A stretch of DNA of 64,000 nucleotides, taken from the NCBI RefSeq assembly GCF_017357225.1, contig NZ_CP071604.1:3937501-4001500 (forward strand), given 5' to 3'. The notes beneath the pieces are model-generated. The model was not told where the DNA came from and did not search any database. It saw only the letters and a list, made by a program, of their open reading frames with translations. The position numbers and the translations under genes are program-made. The stretch's first letter is position 1, and every line of letters begins with the position of its first letter. Origin of the DNA: Rhizobium binae (GTDB lineage: Bacteria > Pseudomonadota > Alphaproteobacteria > Rhizobiales > Rhizobiaceae). This document shows positions 53,728 through 61,230 of this stretch, piece by piece.

Positions 53728-54600
53728 TCAGGCGTGCGCCGATTCCCAGCCGAGCATCGCCCGCTTGCGGGTGAGGCCCCAATGGTAGCCCGTCAGTGCG
53801 CCGTTCTTGCCGAGCGCCCGGTGGCAGGGCACCACGAACGAGATCGGATTTGCGCCGACCGCCGCCCCCACGGCCCGCTGCGCCGTCGGCCGCCCGATAT
53901 CGTTGGCGATATCGGAATAGGTGACAGCCTTGCCGAACGGGATTTTCAGCAGGCTCTCCCAGACGCGCACCTGGAAATCCGTGCCGATCAGCACGACGCG
54001 CAGCGGCTGATCGGAAGACCATTTGCCGGGCTCGAAGATACGGGCGGCGTACGGAACCGTCGCCTGCAGGTCCTCGATATAACAGGCGTTCGGCCAGCGG
54101 CACGTCATGTCTTCGAGGCAGGCTCGCTCGTCGCCGGAATCGCTGAAGGCAAGGCCAGCAAGGCCGCGATCGGTCACCATGATCAGCGCCACGCCGAAGG
54201 GGCAGATGTGGAAGCCGTAGCGGATCGTGAGACCTCCGCCCTTGGCTTTCCATTCGCCGGGCGACATCGCCTCATGGGTGACGAAGAGATCATGCAGGCG
54301 ACTAGGCCCGGAGAGGCCGACCTCGATCGAGGTTTCCAGCAACGGCATGTCTTCCTTTCGCAACAGCCGCTTGGCGTGATCGAGCGTCACCGCCTGCAGG
54401 AAGCCCTTGGGCGAGAGACCGGCCCAGCGGGTGAATGTCTTCTGCAGCTGCGTCGGCGACTGATTGAGCCGCGCCGCGATCGCTTCCAGCGAAGGCTGGT
54501 CGCGGTAATCCTCGGTGATAAGTTCGATCACCCGGCGGACGATATCATAATCAGGGCCGTCAGGCGTGATGTCTGTGTGCAGGTTCGCAATCATATCCAT
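53728..54600 (-). CDS. Ada-type O6-methylguanine-DNA methyltransferase with AraC domain
   Basis: A 290-residue DNA repair and regulatory protein. N-terminal AraC helix-turn-helix (about residues 30-115: QPSLEAIAARLNQSPTQLQK) followed by the O6-methylguanine methyltransferase domain with acceptor cysteine in VPCHRALGKNGALTGYHWG near residue 250. The N-terminal Ada zinc domain that accepts methyl groups from phosphotriesters in E. coli Ada is missing, so regulation by methylation at that site is not possible. AAGGAG precedes ATG 54600 and lies in a perfect palindrome. Confidence 0.9.
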   Translation of the reverse strand: MDMIANLHTDITPDGPDYDIVRRVIELITEDYRDQPSLEAIAARLNQSPTQLQKTFTRWAGLSPKGFLQAVTLDHAKRLLRKEDMPLLETSIEVGLSGPSRLHDLFVTHEAMSPGEWKAKGGGLTIRYGFHICPFGVALIMVTDRGLAGLAFSDSGDERACLEDMTCRWPNACYIEDLQATVPYAARIFEPGKWSSDQPLRVVLIGTDFQVRVWESLLKIPFGKAVTYSDIANDIGRPTAQRAVGAAVGANPISFVVPCHRALGKNGALTGYHWGLTRKRAMLGWESAHA

Positions 54601-54606
54601 CGTCTT

Positions 54607-54625
54607 TCTCCTTGTCACAAGGAGA
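54607..54625. promoter_or_regulatory. perfect 19-bp palindrome over the ada ribosome site
   Basis: TCTCCTTGT, C, ACAAGGAGA: nine-base arms around one base, with the AAGGAG ribosome binding site of ada inside. It could be an operator for Ada's AraC domain or an RNA hairpin masking the ribosome site; both readings are inference. Confidence 0.55.
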
Positions 54626-54680
54626 TAATCAATAGGCCTCGGCCAAACCACCCGATTCTTGCGGCACGCGCCTGCGCCGT

Positions 54681-55178
54681 TCAGATCCGCTGCTTGACAG
54701 TCGCGAGCGCCCCCTTGAAGGCCTTGGCGAAGCTTTCGCGATCATCGGGGTTGAGGAAGGAGCCGATATCCGTGCGCCGGCCCTCGCCGAAAATATGCAT
54801 GGAGAGGATGCCGATCTCCTGATGCCGGCAGACGAGGAAGCGCGTCCAGAACGGGTTGAAATGATGCTCCACCATCCGCCCGGACGGCGCAAACTTGCGC
54901 ACCGATACGTCGGTGCGCGAGACCGTGATCTCCTCGCGCGCCCGTCCGGAGCGGTAGTTCAGCCAGAAGGCGCCATAGAGCAGTGCGAAATCCAGGCCGA
55001 AGAAAAAGCCGATCGGCCAGGCGCCGGTGGCGATGAAGAACATCCCATAGAGAAAGCAGACGGCGCCGGACAGGATCAGCAGCACCTTAAAGCCTTGGCG
55101 GCCGAGCGAGCGGTGGGGAAAGAGCTCGGCGGCGAAAACAGGCTGCTCGTTGAAGCTGTTGGCGTTGCTTTCCGTCAT
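54681..55178 (-). CDS. DUF2244 membrane protein
   Basis: A 165-residue protein of the DUF2244 family with two adjacent membrane helices (about residues 31-49 and 53-70: FKVLLILSGAVCFLYGMFFI; WPIGFFFGLDFALLYGAFW) followed by a cytoplasmic domain with conserved FNPFWTRF near 110. Function unknown. The ATG lies only 22 bp from the divergent nth start. Confidence 0.85.
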   Translation of the reverse strand: MTESNANSFNEQPVFAAELFPHRSLGRQGFKVLLILSGAVCFLYGMFFIATGAWPIGFFFGLDFALLYGAFWLNYRSGRAREEITVSRTDVSVRKFAPSGRMVEHHFNPFWTRFLVCRHQEIGILSMHIFGEGRRTDIGSFLNPDDRESFAKAFKGALATVKQRI

Positions 55179-55195
55179 GGGCGTTGAGTATAGAT
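55165..55195. promoter_or_regulatory. back-to-back -10 boxes of the nth/DUF2244 divergent pair
   Basis: Plus strand: TTGCTT (55165-55170), 18 nt, TATAGA (55189-55194), five bases before the nth ATG. Minus strand: TATACT inside the same GAGTATAGATTC, about nine bases before the DUF2244 ATG. Both messages would be leaderless or nearly so; neither start has a clear ribosome binding site. Confidence 0.5.
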
Positions 55196-55200
55196 TCAAC

Positions 55201-55983
55201 ATGGCGAATCCGAAACTCAAATCCGTTACCAGACCATCGCAAAACTCGAATGTGATCGCCCCCCGCAAGCCGGCGGCGGCAGTGAAGACCGCCTATTCCC
55301 CGGCCGAGCGCGAGGAGATCTTCCGCCGGTTCTCGGTGCAGCGACCGGAGCCGAGGGGCGAGCTCGAGCATACCAATCCCTTCACCCTCGTCGTCGCTGT
55401 CGCGCTGTCGGCGCAGGCGACCGATGTCGGCGTCAACAAGGCGACACGCGCCCTCTTCAAGGTCGCCGACACGCCGGAAAAGATGCTCGATCTCGGCGAG
55501 GAGCGGCTGCGCGACTATATCAGGACGATCGGCCTCTATCGCAACAAGGCGAAAAACGTCATCGCGCTCTCGCAGATGCTGGTCGACGAATTCGGCGGCC
55601 AGGTGCCGGAGACGCGCGACGAGCTGGTGAAGCTGCCGGGCGTCGGCCGAAAGACGGCCAATGTCGTGCTGTCCATGGCCTTCGGCCAGGCGACGATGGC
55701 GGTCGACACGCACATTTTCCGCATCGCCAACCGCATCCGGCTTGCTCCCGGCAAGACGCCCGACGAGGTCGAGACGCGGCTGATGAAGGTGATCCCTGAA
55801 CACTACCTCTACCACGCCCATCACTGGCTGATCCTGCACGGCCGCTATACCTGCAAGGCGCGCCGCCCCGAATGCGAGCGCTGTGTCATCGCCGATCTCT
55901 GCAAATCGCCGGAGAAGAGCTGGGATGTGCCGGCGCCGCTCGTCGAGCTACCTCCCCAGGTGATCGGCGAGGCCGTCGACTAA
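55201..55983 (+). CDS. nth: endonuclease III
   Basis: DNA N-glycosylase/AP lyase of base excision repair acting on oxidised pyrimidines. 260 residues: helix-hairpin-helix LPGVGRKTANVV near 145 with catalytic lysine, catalytic aspartate in VDTHIFR near 165, and the 4Fe-4S cluster cysteines in CKARRPECERCVIADLC near 219-235 (C-x6-C-x2-C-x5-C). An N-terminal extension of ~40 residues precedes the core compared with E. coli. The 3' end overlaps the convergent TetR gene by 36 bases. Confidence 0.95.
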   Translation: MANPKLKSVTRPSQNSNVIAPRKPAAAVKTAYSPAEREEIFRRFSVQRPEPRGELEHTNPFTLVVAVALSAQATDVGVNKATRALFKVADTPEKMLDLGEERLRDYIRTIGLYRNKAKNVIALSQMLVDEFGGQVPETRDELVKLPGVGRKTANVVLSMAFGQATMAVDTHIFRIANRIRLAPGKTPDEVETRLMKVIPEHYLYHAHHWLILHGRYTCKARRPECERCVIADLCKSPEKSWDVPAPLVELPPQVIGEAVD

Positions 55984-56526
55984 GGCCGCGATCGCCTTCT
56001 CGTAGTCCCGCCTCTCCCCACCCGCTTCGATCGCGATCGCCGCGCGGTCGAAGGCTGCCGACAGCAGCGTTGTCAGCGGGCCGAGCAGGCCGCCTGCCTC
56101 CGGCAGAAGCGCCGAAAGCCCTTCCCGCAAGCTCGCCTCCGCATGCTCCCCATCCAGTGCCGCGACCGCCGGCCGTCCGAGAACGGCTGGCGCCTCCATT
56201 AGCAGCAACCGTGTTCGCCCCGGCTGCGCCATTGCGGCAAAATAGGCCGAAGCGCCGGCGATCAGCGCCGCGCCCGGCCCATCTCCCGGCGCTGAAGACG
56301 CCTCGATTGACTTGGCCACCGCCTGCGCCTCGGACGCGATCACCGCCTGGAAAAGCGCCTTCTTGTCCTCGAAATGATGGTAAAGTGCGCCGCGCGTCAC
56401 GCCCGCCGCCGCAACGATGTCCGGGGTCGCCGTTTCGGCATAACCCTTTTCGACGAAAAGGCCCCGTCCGGCGTCGATCAGCGCCCGCCTCGTCTGTTCC
56501 GTTCTCTCGCGATTGCTGCGGCTCAT
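55948..56526 (-). CDS. TetR-family regulator of the VOC gene
   Basis: A 192-residue TetR regulator: helix-turn-helix at about residues 8-55 ([37 protein letters not shown]), then a helical ligand domain. Divergent from a VOC gene across 82 bp that hold two 17 bp palindromes. Its 3' end overlaps nth by 36 bases. Ligand unknown. Confidence 0.88.
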   Translation of the reverse strand: MSRSNRERTEQTRRALIDAGRGLFVEKGYAETATPDIVAAAGVTRGALYHHFEDKKALFQAVIASEAQAVAKSIEASSAPGDGPGAALIAGASAYFAAMAQPGRTRLLLMEAPAVLGRPAVAALDGEHAEASLREGLSALLPEAGGLLGPLTTLLSAAFDRAAIAIEAGGERRDYEKAIAALVDGLADHLGR

Positions 56527-56537
56527 AAGATCTATTT

Positions 56538-56587
56538 ACATACAAACAGTATGTATGTTAATAGCTAAAAACATACAGTCTGCATGT
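56538..56587. promoter_or_regulatory. two TetR operators, ACATAC-N5-GYATGT
   Basis: Site 1 56538-56554: ACATAC, AAACA, GTATGT. Site 2 56571-56587: ACATAC, AGTCT, GCATGT (one mismatch). Sites start 33 bp apart, about three helical turns, placing them on the same DNA face between the TetR and VOC genes. Confidence 0.75.
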
Positions 56588-56608
56588 AAATCAGACAGGG
56601 AGGGAGAG

Positions 56609-57034
56609 ATGAAATCGACCAGTTATTATCCGGTGATCATGACGGACGATGTCCCCGGCACCGCTGCCTTTTACAGCAGCCACTTCGGTTTTAGGGCTCT
56701 ATTCGAAACCGACTGGTACGTTCACCTGCAATCGACCGAGACGGAGCACGTCGCGCTCGCCATCCTCGACAGTCACCACGAGACCATTCCTGCCGCCGCC
56801 CGCGCCGGCGTTCGCGGACTGCTGCTCAATTTCGAGGTCGAGGATGTCGATCACGCCTACGAAACCTGCCTGAAAGGCGGCCTGCCGATTTTAAGGGAGA
56901 TCCGCGACGAGGAGTTCGGCCAGCGGCATTTCATCACCGCCGATCCGAACGGCGTGCTGATCGACGTGATCAAGCCGATTCCCCCGAGCGCGGAATTCGC
57001 CGCGATGTACGACGCCTCGGCGCTGCCTGGCTGA
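56609..57034 (+). CDS. VOC-family (glyoxalase/dioxygenase fold) protein
   Basis: A 141-residue single-domain VOC protein with two beta-alpha-beta-beta-beta units: [23 protein letters not shown] near residue 6 and [22 protein letters not shown] near 83, ending [16 protein letters not shown]. Such proteins act as glyoxalases, dioxygenases or antibiotic-binding resistance proteins. AGGGAGGGAGAG precedes ATG 56609. Controlled by the divergent TetR regulator; a detoxification role is likely but the substrate is unknown. Its stop is three bases from the end of the convergent EI24 gene. Confidence 0.87.
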   Translation: MKSTSYYPVIMTDDVPGTAAFYSSHFGFRALFETDWYVHLQSTETEHVALAILDSHHETIPAAARAGVRGLLLNFEVEDVDHAYETCLKGGLPILREIRDEEFGQRHFITADPNGVLIDVIKPIPPSAEFAAMYDASALPG

Positions 57035-57037
57035 GCC

Positions 57038-57751
57038 TCAGGCGCGCGACCCGGTGTCGCGCGCGGAAATCAGCTTGTGCAGATGCACCATCATGCCGGC
57101 AGCAAAAAGCGGCGTCAGAAGATTGACGATGGGAATCATCAGAAACAGCGCGATCACCAGCCCGCCGAGAAAGACGGTCGGTGCATGCTTGGCCCGGAAG
57201 AGACGCGCCTCCTGCGGCGGACGAAAGCGCATGGCGGCGAACTCGAAGAATTCCCGTCCAAGCAGGTAGCCGTTCACCAGAAAGAAGGCGACCAGATTGA
57301 CGCCGGGGATAAACAGCAGCAGCAAGGCCACGATATTGCCGAGGATCACCACGCCGAGGAACTTGATCGAGCTTGCCATGGCAGGACCGAGCGGCATGGC
57401 GGCGCCCGGCACGTCCTTGGGATAATCGCGTTTCTCGATGATATCGGCGACGTCATCGAGAAACAGGCCGGCGATCAGGGCCGTTACCGGCGACAAGAGC
57501 AGCGCCAGCATGAGCGCAAGTCCGATACCGGCAAGGATCGCGAAGATCAGCGCGAGCCACCCCGCCCAATCCGGCATATCCGGAACGAAGCTTGTCAGCC
57601 AGGGAAAGAGGACGGCCATAAAGGCTCCGCGCAATGCGAGCCACAGGCCAACCAGCACCAGAATCGTCAGGCCGAGCACTTTCCAGAACACCGAACGCGT
57701 TTCGGGCGCGAACAGGTTGGCGAGCGATAGGCGAACGGCGTCAAGGATCAT
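57038..57751 (-). CDS. EI24/CysZ-family membrane protein
   Basis: A 237-residue inner-membrane protein of the EI24/CysZ (DUF540) family with about five to six helices. FIPGVNLVAFFLVNGYLLGREFFEFAAMR (in part NLVAFFLVNGYLLGREFF, near residue 155) is the family hallmark. CysZ imports sulfate in enterobacteria, but in alphaproteobacteria the role of this protein is not established and no sulfate gene is adjacent. Confidence 0.85.
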   Translation of the reverse strand: MILDAVRLSLANLFAPETRSVFWKVLGLTILVLVGLWLALRGAFMAVLFPWLTSFVPDMPDWAGWLALIFAILAGIGLALMLALLLSPVTALIAGLFLDDVADIIEKRDYPKDVPGAAMPLGPAMASSIKFLGVVILGNIVALLLLFIPGVNLVAFFLVNGYLLGREFFEFAAMRFRPPQEARLFRAKHAPTVFLGGLVIALFLMIPIVNLLTPLFAAGMMVHLHKLISARDTGSRA

Positions 57752-57986
57752 TTCTTCAGCGTCTCCGGTTGCGCAGAAGATGTAGGAAAGGCGAATGCGA
57801 CCGGCAAGAGAGAATAAAATTGCAGGCTGTAATAGAAACTTGTCGCAATATAAGTGCTAATATAATATTATGGCCAATAGAAATAAGCTTGGGCCTGAGA
57901 AGCAGCTTCCGACAATAGTTGCAAAGACAAAGGATCGCCATAGCGGATCCACGGAACGCCTCTGAGGGAAGACGGGGGAGGCCGAC
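57752..57986. other. AT-rich region upstream of the RpiR gene
   Basis: 235 bp between divergent genes. It contains an unusually AT-rich patch near 57850-57875 (GCTAATATAATATTATGG with a TAATATAATATTA palindrome), a plausible regulator-binding or promoter region for the RpiR gene. No gene is seen in it. Confidence 0.4.
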
Positions 57987-58841
57987 GTGGAAGACTTTGT
58001 GCACAAACTCAGGCAATACGTCAAAAGCGGCACGCCGGCCGAACGTCGTATTGCAAAATATTTCTCCGAACATCTGAATGACCTCCCGTTCGAGACGGCG
58101 GCGTCGGTTGCCGATCGGCTGGATCTGTCGCCGATGACCGTCGGCCGCTTCCTGCGCGCGCTCGGTTATCAGGGCCTGGACAGCGTCAAGGTGGAGATCC
58201 GCGAGACCGTGACGACATCGCCGGCGCAGTTGCAGAGCGCCATGAGTGAGTTGCAGGCGGATGCCGCGGAAGGCAAACCGCTCGCCGTGCTGGTCGCCGA
58301 ACAGATCCAGGCGCTTCACCATATCTATCATCTGACGGCGCAGCCGCACTGGTCGGAAGCCGTCAGCCTGATCAGCACCGCCCGCGAAGTATCGATCGCC
58401 ACCCACGCGCGGCTTGCAAGCCTCGCCAATCATTTCTGCCAGCGGCTGACACAGGCCCGCGACGGCGTGCGCGCGCTCGACAGCGCCGACAACCGTTTCG
58501 CCGACCTTTTTGCCCGGCCGGCGGTTGACGACGCGCTGCTCGTCATCATCGACTGTCGCCGCTTTGCCAAGGCGCGCCTGCTTGCCAGAACCGCGCGGCG
58601 CTACGGCTACAAGGTCGTCCTCATTTCACCCCAGCAGGCCGATTGGATGGCGGATCAGTCGAACGTCATGCTGCCCCTGCCGCCCGCCCGCGCCCCCGAT
58701 CTCGACAATCTTCCGCCGCTGATCGCGTTGCTCGACTGCCTGGCGGAGTCGGTCATCCTCGAAGTCGGGGAAGAGGCCGCGCTTCGCCGCCGCCGCATGC
58801 TGGAATTCGCAACCGTCCTCGGCGAGACGGCCAACCACTGA
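57987..58841 (+). CDS. RpiR-family transcriptional regulator
   Basis: A 284-residue RpiR regulator: N-terminal helix-turn-helix (about residues 1-75: FETAASVADRLDLSPMTVGRF) and a C-terminal SIS sugar-phosphate-binding domain (about 125-260: VSIATHARLASLANHFCQRL; DALLVIIDCRRFAKA). GTG start at 57987 after GGGGGAGG. It converges on the polyol operon and may control it through a sugar phosphate, but this is inferred. Confidence 0.86.
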   Translation: MEDFVHKLRQYVKSGTPAERRIAKYFSEHLNDLPFETAASVADRLDLSPMTVGRFLRALGYQGLDSVKVEIRETVTTSPAQLQSAMSELQADAAEGKPLAVLVAEQIQALHHIYHLTAQPHWSEAVSLISTAREVSIATHARLASLANHFCQRLTQARDGVRALDSADNRFADLFARPAVDDALLVIIDCRRFAKARLLARTARRYGYKVVLISPQQADWMADQSNVMLPLPPARAPDLDNLPPLIALLDCLAESVILEVGEEAALRRRRMLEFATVLGETANH

Positions 58842-58868
58842 ATATATTCAAGCTGCTGCTTTCGGCGG

Positions 58869-60452
58869 CTACCGCATCGCTTCCAGCTCGGCGCGATGTC
58901 GATACATCGCCAGAAGACGGCGATAATCACGGTCGTAGAAAGCCTGCTTCGACTTGTCGGGCAGCCGTTCCTCGCCGCCCGGATACATCGCCTCGCCGGC
59001 CGCCGCCAAATCCTGGTGCAGGCCGCAGGCGACCGATGCCGCGATCGCCGTGCCGAGCAGCACCGCCTCGTTCATCTTCGGTACCACGACCTTGCAGCCG
59101 GTGGCATCGCTATAGAGTTCCATCAGCACCGGGTTTTTCACATGCCCGCCGGCGACATGCAGCGTATCCGGCACGTAGCCATATCCCTTCATCTTCTCGA
59201 GGATGTGGCGAATGCCGAGCGCAATGGCCACTGCAGAGCGCCAATAGAGTGCGCACAGCCCATCGAAGGAGGTATCGAGCGTCAGCCCGCTGATGGCGCC
59301 GACCGCGTGCGGATCGGCGCGTGGTGAACGGTTGCCGTGAAAATCCGGCAGCACGAAGATGCGCTCCCCGAAAGCATCGCCTTCCTCGGCCCGCAATTCG
59401 GCAATGCGCGCGACGATCCTCTGATGCAGCGCCGCCGTCGGCTGGCCGCCGGCCGCATGCATGCGGACCATATGGTCGAGCAGCGCTCCGGTCGCCGATT
59501 GCCCGGCCTCCACCAGCCAGGATTGCGGGAACACCACTTCGTAATAGGGACCCCACATGCCGTGGCTCGGTTTGCGCTCCTGCGAAAAGGCGACGATGCA
59601 GCTCGACGTGCCGGCGATCAGCGCCAGTTGGTGCTCGCGCTTGATGGGATCGGCGGCATAACCGCCGAGTGCGCCGAGCGCGCCGGCATAGGCGTCGATC
59701 ATCCCGGCCGAGACATGGCAATCGGTGGTCAGCCCAAGGGCTGCCGCCGCCTCGGGCGTCAGCCGGCCGACGCTGCCGCCGACCGGCGTCGTCTCATCGG
59801 GCAGGCAACCGCGCGCCTGAAGGTCTTCGAGACCGATGCGCTGCAGGAAATCCAGCTGCCAGCCCTTTTCGAGATGGGCGAGATAATTCCATTTTGCCGT
59901 CAGCGTGCACCGCGAGCGGGCGGGCGATCCGGTCGATTTCCATGTCATGAAATCGGCGAGATCGAAGAAGTAACCGGCTTTTTCCCATGTGGCGGGAAGC
60001 TTCTTCTTCAGCCACATCAGCTTCGGCATTTCCATTTCCGGCGACATCACGTGGCCGGAATGCTCGAGCACACTGTGCTCCGTCGCCGTGCAGAAATCGG
60101 CTTCCTTCAGCGCCCGGTGGTCGAGCCAAACGATCGTATCGAAACGCTGCTCGCCACCGGTGGAAACGCTGATCTGCCGACCCTCGACGTCACGCACAAC
60201 AAGCGAACAGGTGGCGTCGAAACCAATCGCGCCGACCGAGGCGGCGGCAATACCGGATTGCTCCATCGCCCCGCGCACCGCCGTGCAGGCGGCCGACCAG
60301 ATGTCTTCGGAATCGTGCTCGGCGTGGTTTTCGCGCTGCCGGTTCATTGCGATCGGGTGTTCGGCCTTGGCGAGCAGACGGCCAGCGGCATCGAAGACGC
60401 CGGCGCGCGCACTGCCGGTGCCGACATCGACCGCAACCACATGATCACGCAT
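58869..60452 (-). CDS. FGGY-family pentulose kinase (ribulokinase type)
   Basis: A 527-residue FGGY kinase that phosphorylates a ketopentose, most likely D-ribulose or a related pentulose. Phosphate-binding AVDVGTGSARAGVFD near residues 7-21, substrate segment IGFDATCSLVV near 80, IAGTSSCIVAFS near 285 and C-terminal HVAGGHVKNPVLMELYSDATG near 435. The start overlaps the HAD stop by one base (TGATG). Last gene of the polyol operon. Confidence 0.88.
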   Translation of the reverse strand: MRDHVVAVDVGTGSARAGVFDAAGRLLAKAEHPIAMNRQRENHAEHDSEDIWSAACTAVRGAMEQSGIAAASVGAIGFDATCSLVVRDVEGRQISVSTGGEQRFDTIVWLDHRALKEADFCTATEHSVLEHSGHVMSPEMEMPKLMWLKKKLPATWEKAGYFFDLADFMTWKSTGSPARSRCTLTAKWNYLAHLEKGWQLDFLQRIGLEDLQARGCLPDETTPVGGSVGRLTPEAAAALGLTTDCHVSAGMIDAYAGALGALGGYAADPIKREHQLALIAGTSSCIVAFSQERKPSHGMWGPYYEVVFPQSWLVEAGQSATGALLDHMVRMHAAGGQPTAALHQRIVARIAELRAEEGDAFGERIFVLPDFHGNRSPRADPHAVGAISGLTLDTSFDGLCALYWRSAVAIALGIRHILEKMKGYGYVPDTLHVAGGHVKNPVLMELYSDATGCKVVVPKMNEAVLLGTAIAASVACGLHQDLAAAGEAMYPGGEERLPDKSKQAFYDRDYRRLLAMYRHRAELEAMR

Positions 60453-61141
60453 CAAATCTTGGTCCCGTCCAGCTTATGGTTGCGGACAAGGTGTATCAAA
60501 TCCGGCATGGCGTCAAACACGACTTCCGGCGAAAGCCGGTCGAGTTCGGCACGATATCCGGCGAAATTCGCATGCGATCCGCCGGTGAAGGCAAAGACCG
60601 TCATGCCCGCCGCCTTGGCGGCGGCAATACCGGCCGGACTGTCCTCGACGACGACGCAGGATCGGGGTTCGACTTGCATCTGCCGGGCCGCATGCAGGAA
60701 GAGATCGGGCGCCGGTTTGCCGCGCTTGACCATCGTTGCGCTGAAAATGTCGGGCAACCTATCGAGAAGGCCGGTGACGGAAAGCGACAGCCGGATTCGC
60801 TCCATCTGGCTGGACGAGGCGACGCAGCACGGAATACCGAGCCGGTCGATTGTCGCGGCGATTCCGTCGATCGGCTTCAATTCGGTGCGGAAGCGAGCGT
60901 AGAGATCGGTGCGGATGCGTTCGAGGAATTCCTCGCTGGCATGGATGTTGAATTCGGTTTCCAGCGTATCGATGAGCGTCGACAGGCTGCGGCCGAGAAA
61001 GCGCTCATAGGCCTGATCTTCGCTGATCGAGACGCCGAGATCGTTCATCGCGCCGACGAGGACGCTGATCGAGATCGGCTCGCTATCAACGAGCACACCG
61101 TCGCAATCGAAGATGACCAGCCGTGGTTCAGCATCAGCCAT
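60452..61141 (-). CDS. HAD-family sugar phosphatase
   Basis: A 229-residue HAD hydrolase of the beta-phosphoglucomutase/phosphatase group. Motif I FDCDGVLVDSE at about residues 10-20 (nucleophile and acid/base Asp), motif II SSS near 108, motif III lysine in KRGKPAPDLF near 137 and motif IV VVVEDSPAGI near 160. Likely removes phosphate from a sugar or polyol phosphate made in the same operon. Its ATG and the next gene's start are coupled. Confidence 0.87.
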   Translation of the reverse strand: MADAEPRLVIFDCDGVLVDSEPISISVLVGAMNDLGVSISEDQAYERFLGRSLSTLIDTLETEFNIHASEEFLERIRTDLYARFRTELKPIDGIAATIDRLGIPCCVASSSQMERIRLSLSVTGLLDRLPDIFSATMVKRGKPAPDLFLHAARQMQVEPRSCVVVEDSPAGIAAAKAAGMTVFAFTGGSHANFAGYRAELDRLSPEVVFDAMPDLIHLVRNHKLDGTKI

Positions 61142-61199
61142 GGAAGACCCAACCTGAGTTCAATTCGCCCGCACGTCCGCGCCGCTCGCGAGGCCGGAT

Positions 61200-61225
61200 G
61201 GATGGCGGCGCGAATGCCGCCATCC
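61200..61225. repeat. strong hairpin between mtlK and the HAD gene
   Basis: GGATGGCGGC and GCCGCCATCC form a perfect 10 bp stem with a 6 nt loop, directly after the mtlK stop and without a T-tract. More likely an intercistronic stabiliser or differential-expression element than a terminator, since the operon continues. Confidence 0.55.
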
Positions 61226-61230
61226 GGTCC

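Noticed and set aside
59337..60902. 521-codon plus-strand open frame over the pentulose kinase and HAD genes
   Set aside because: Shadow of two genes with clear motifs on the other strand.
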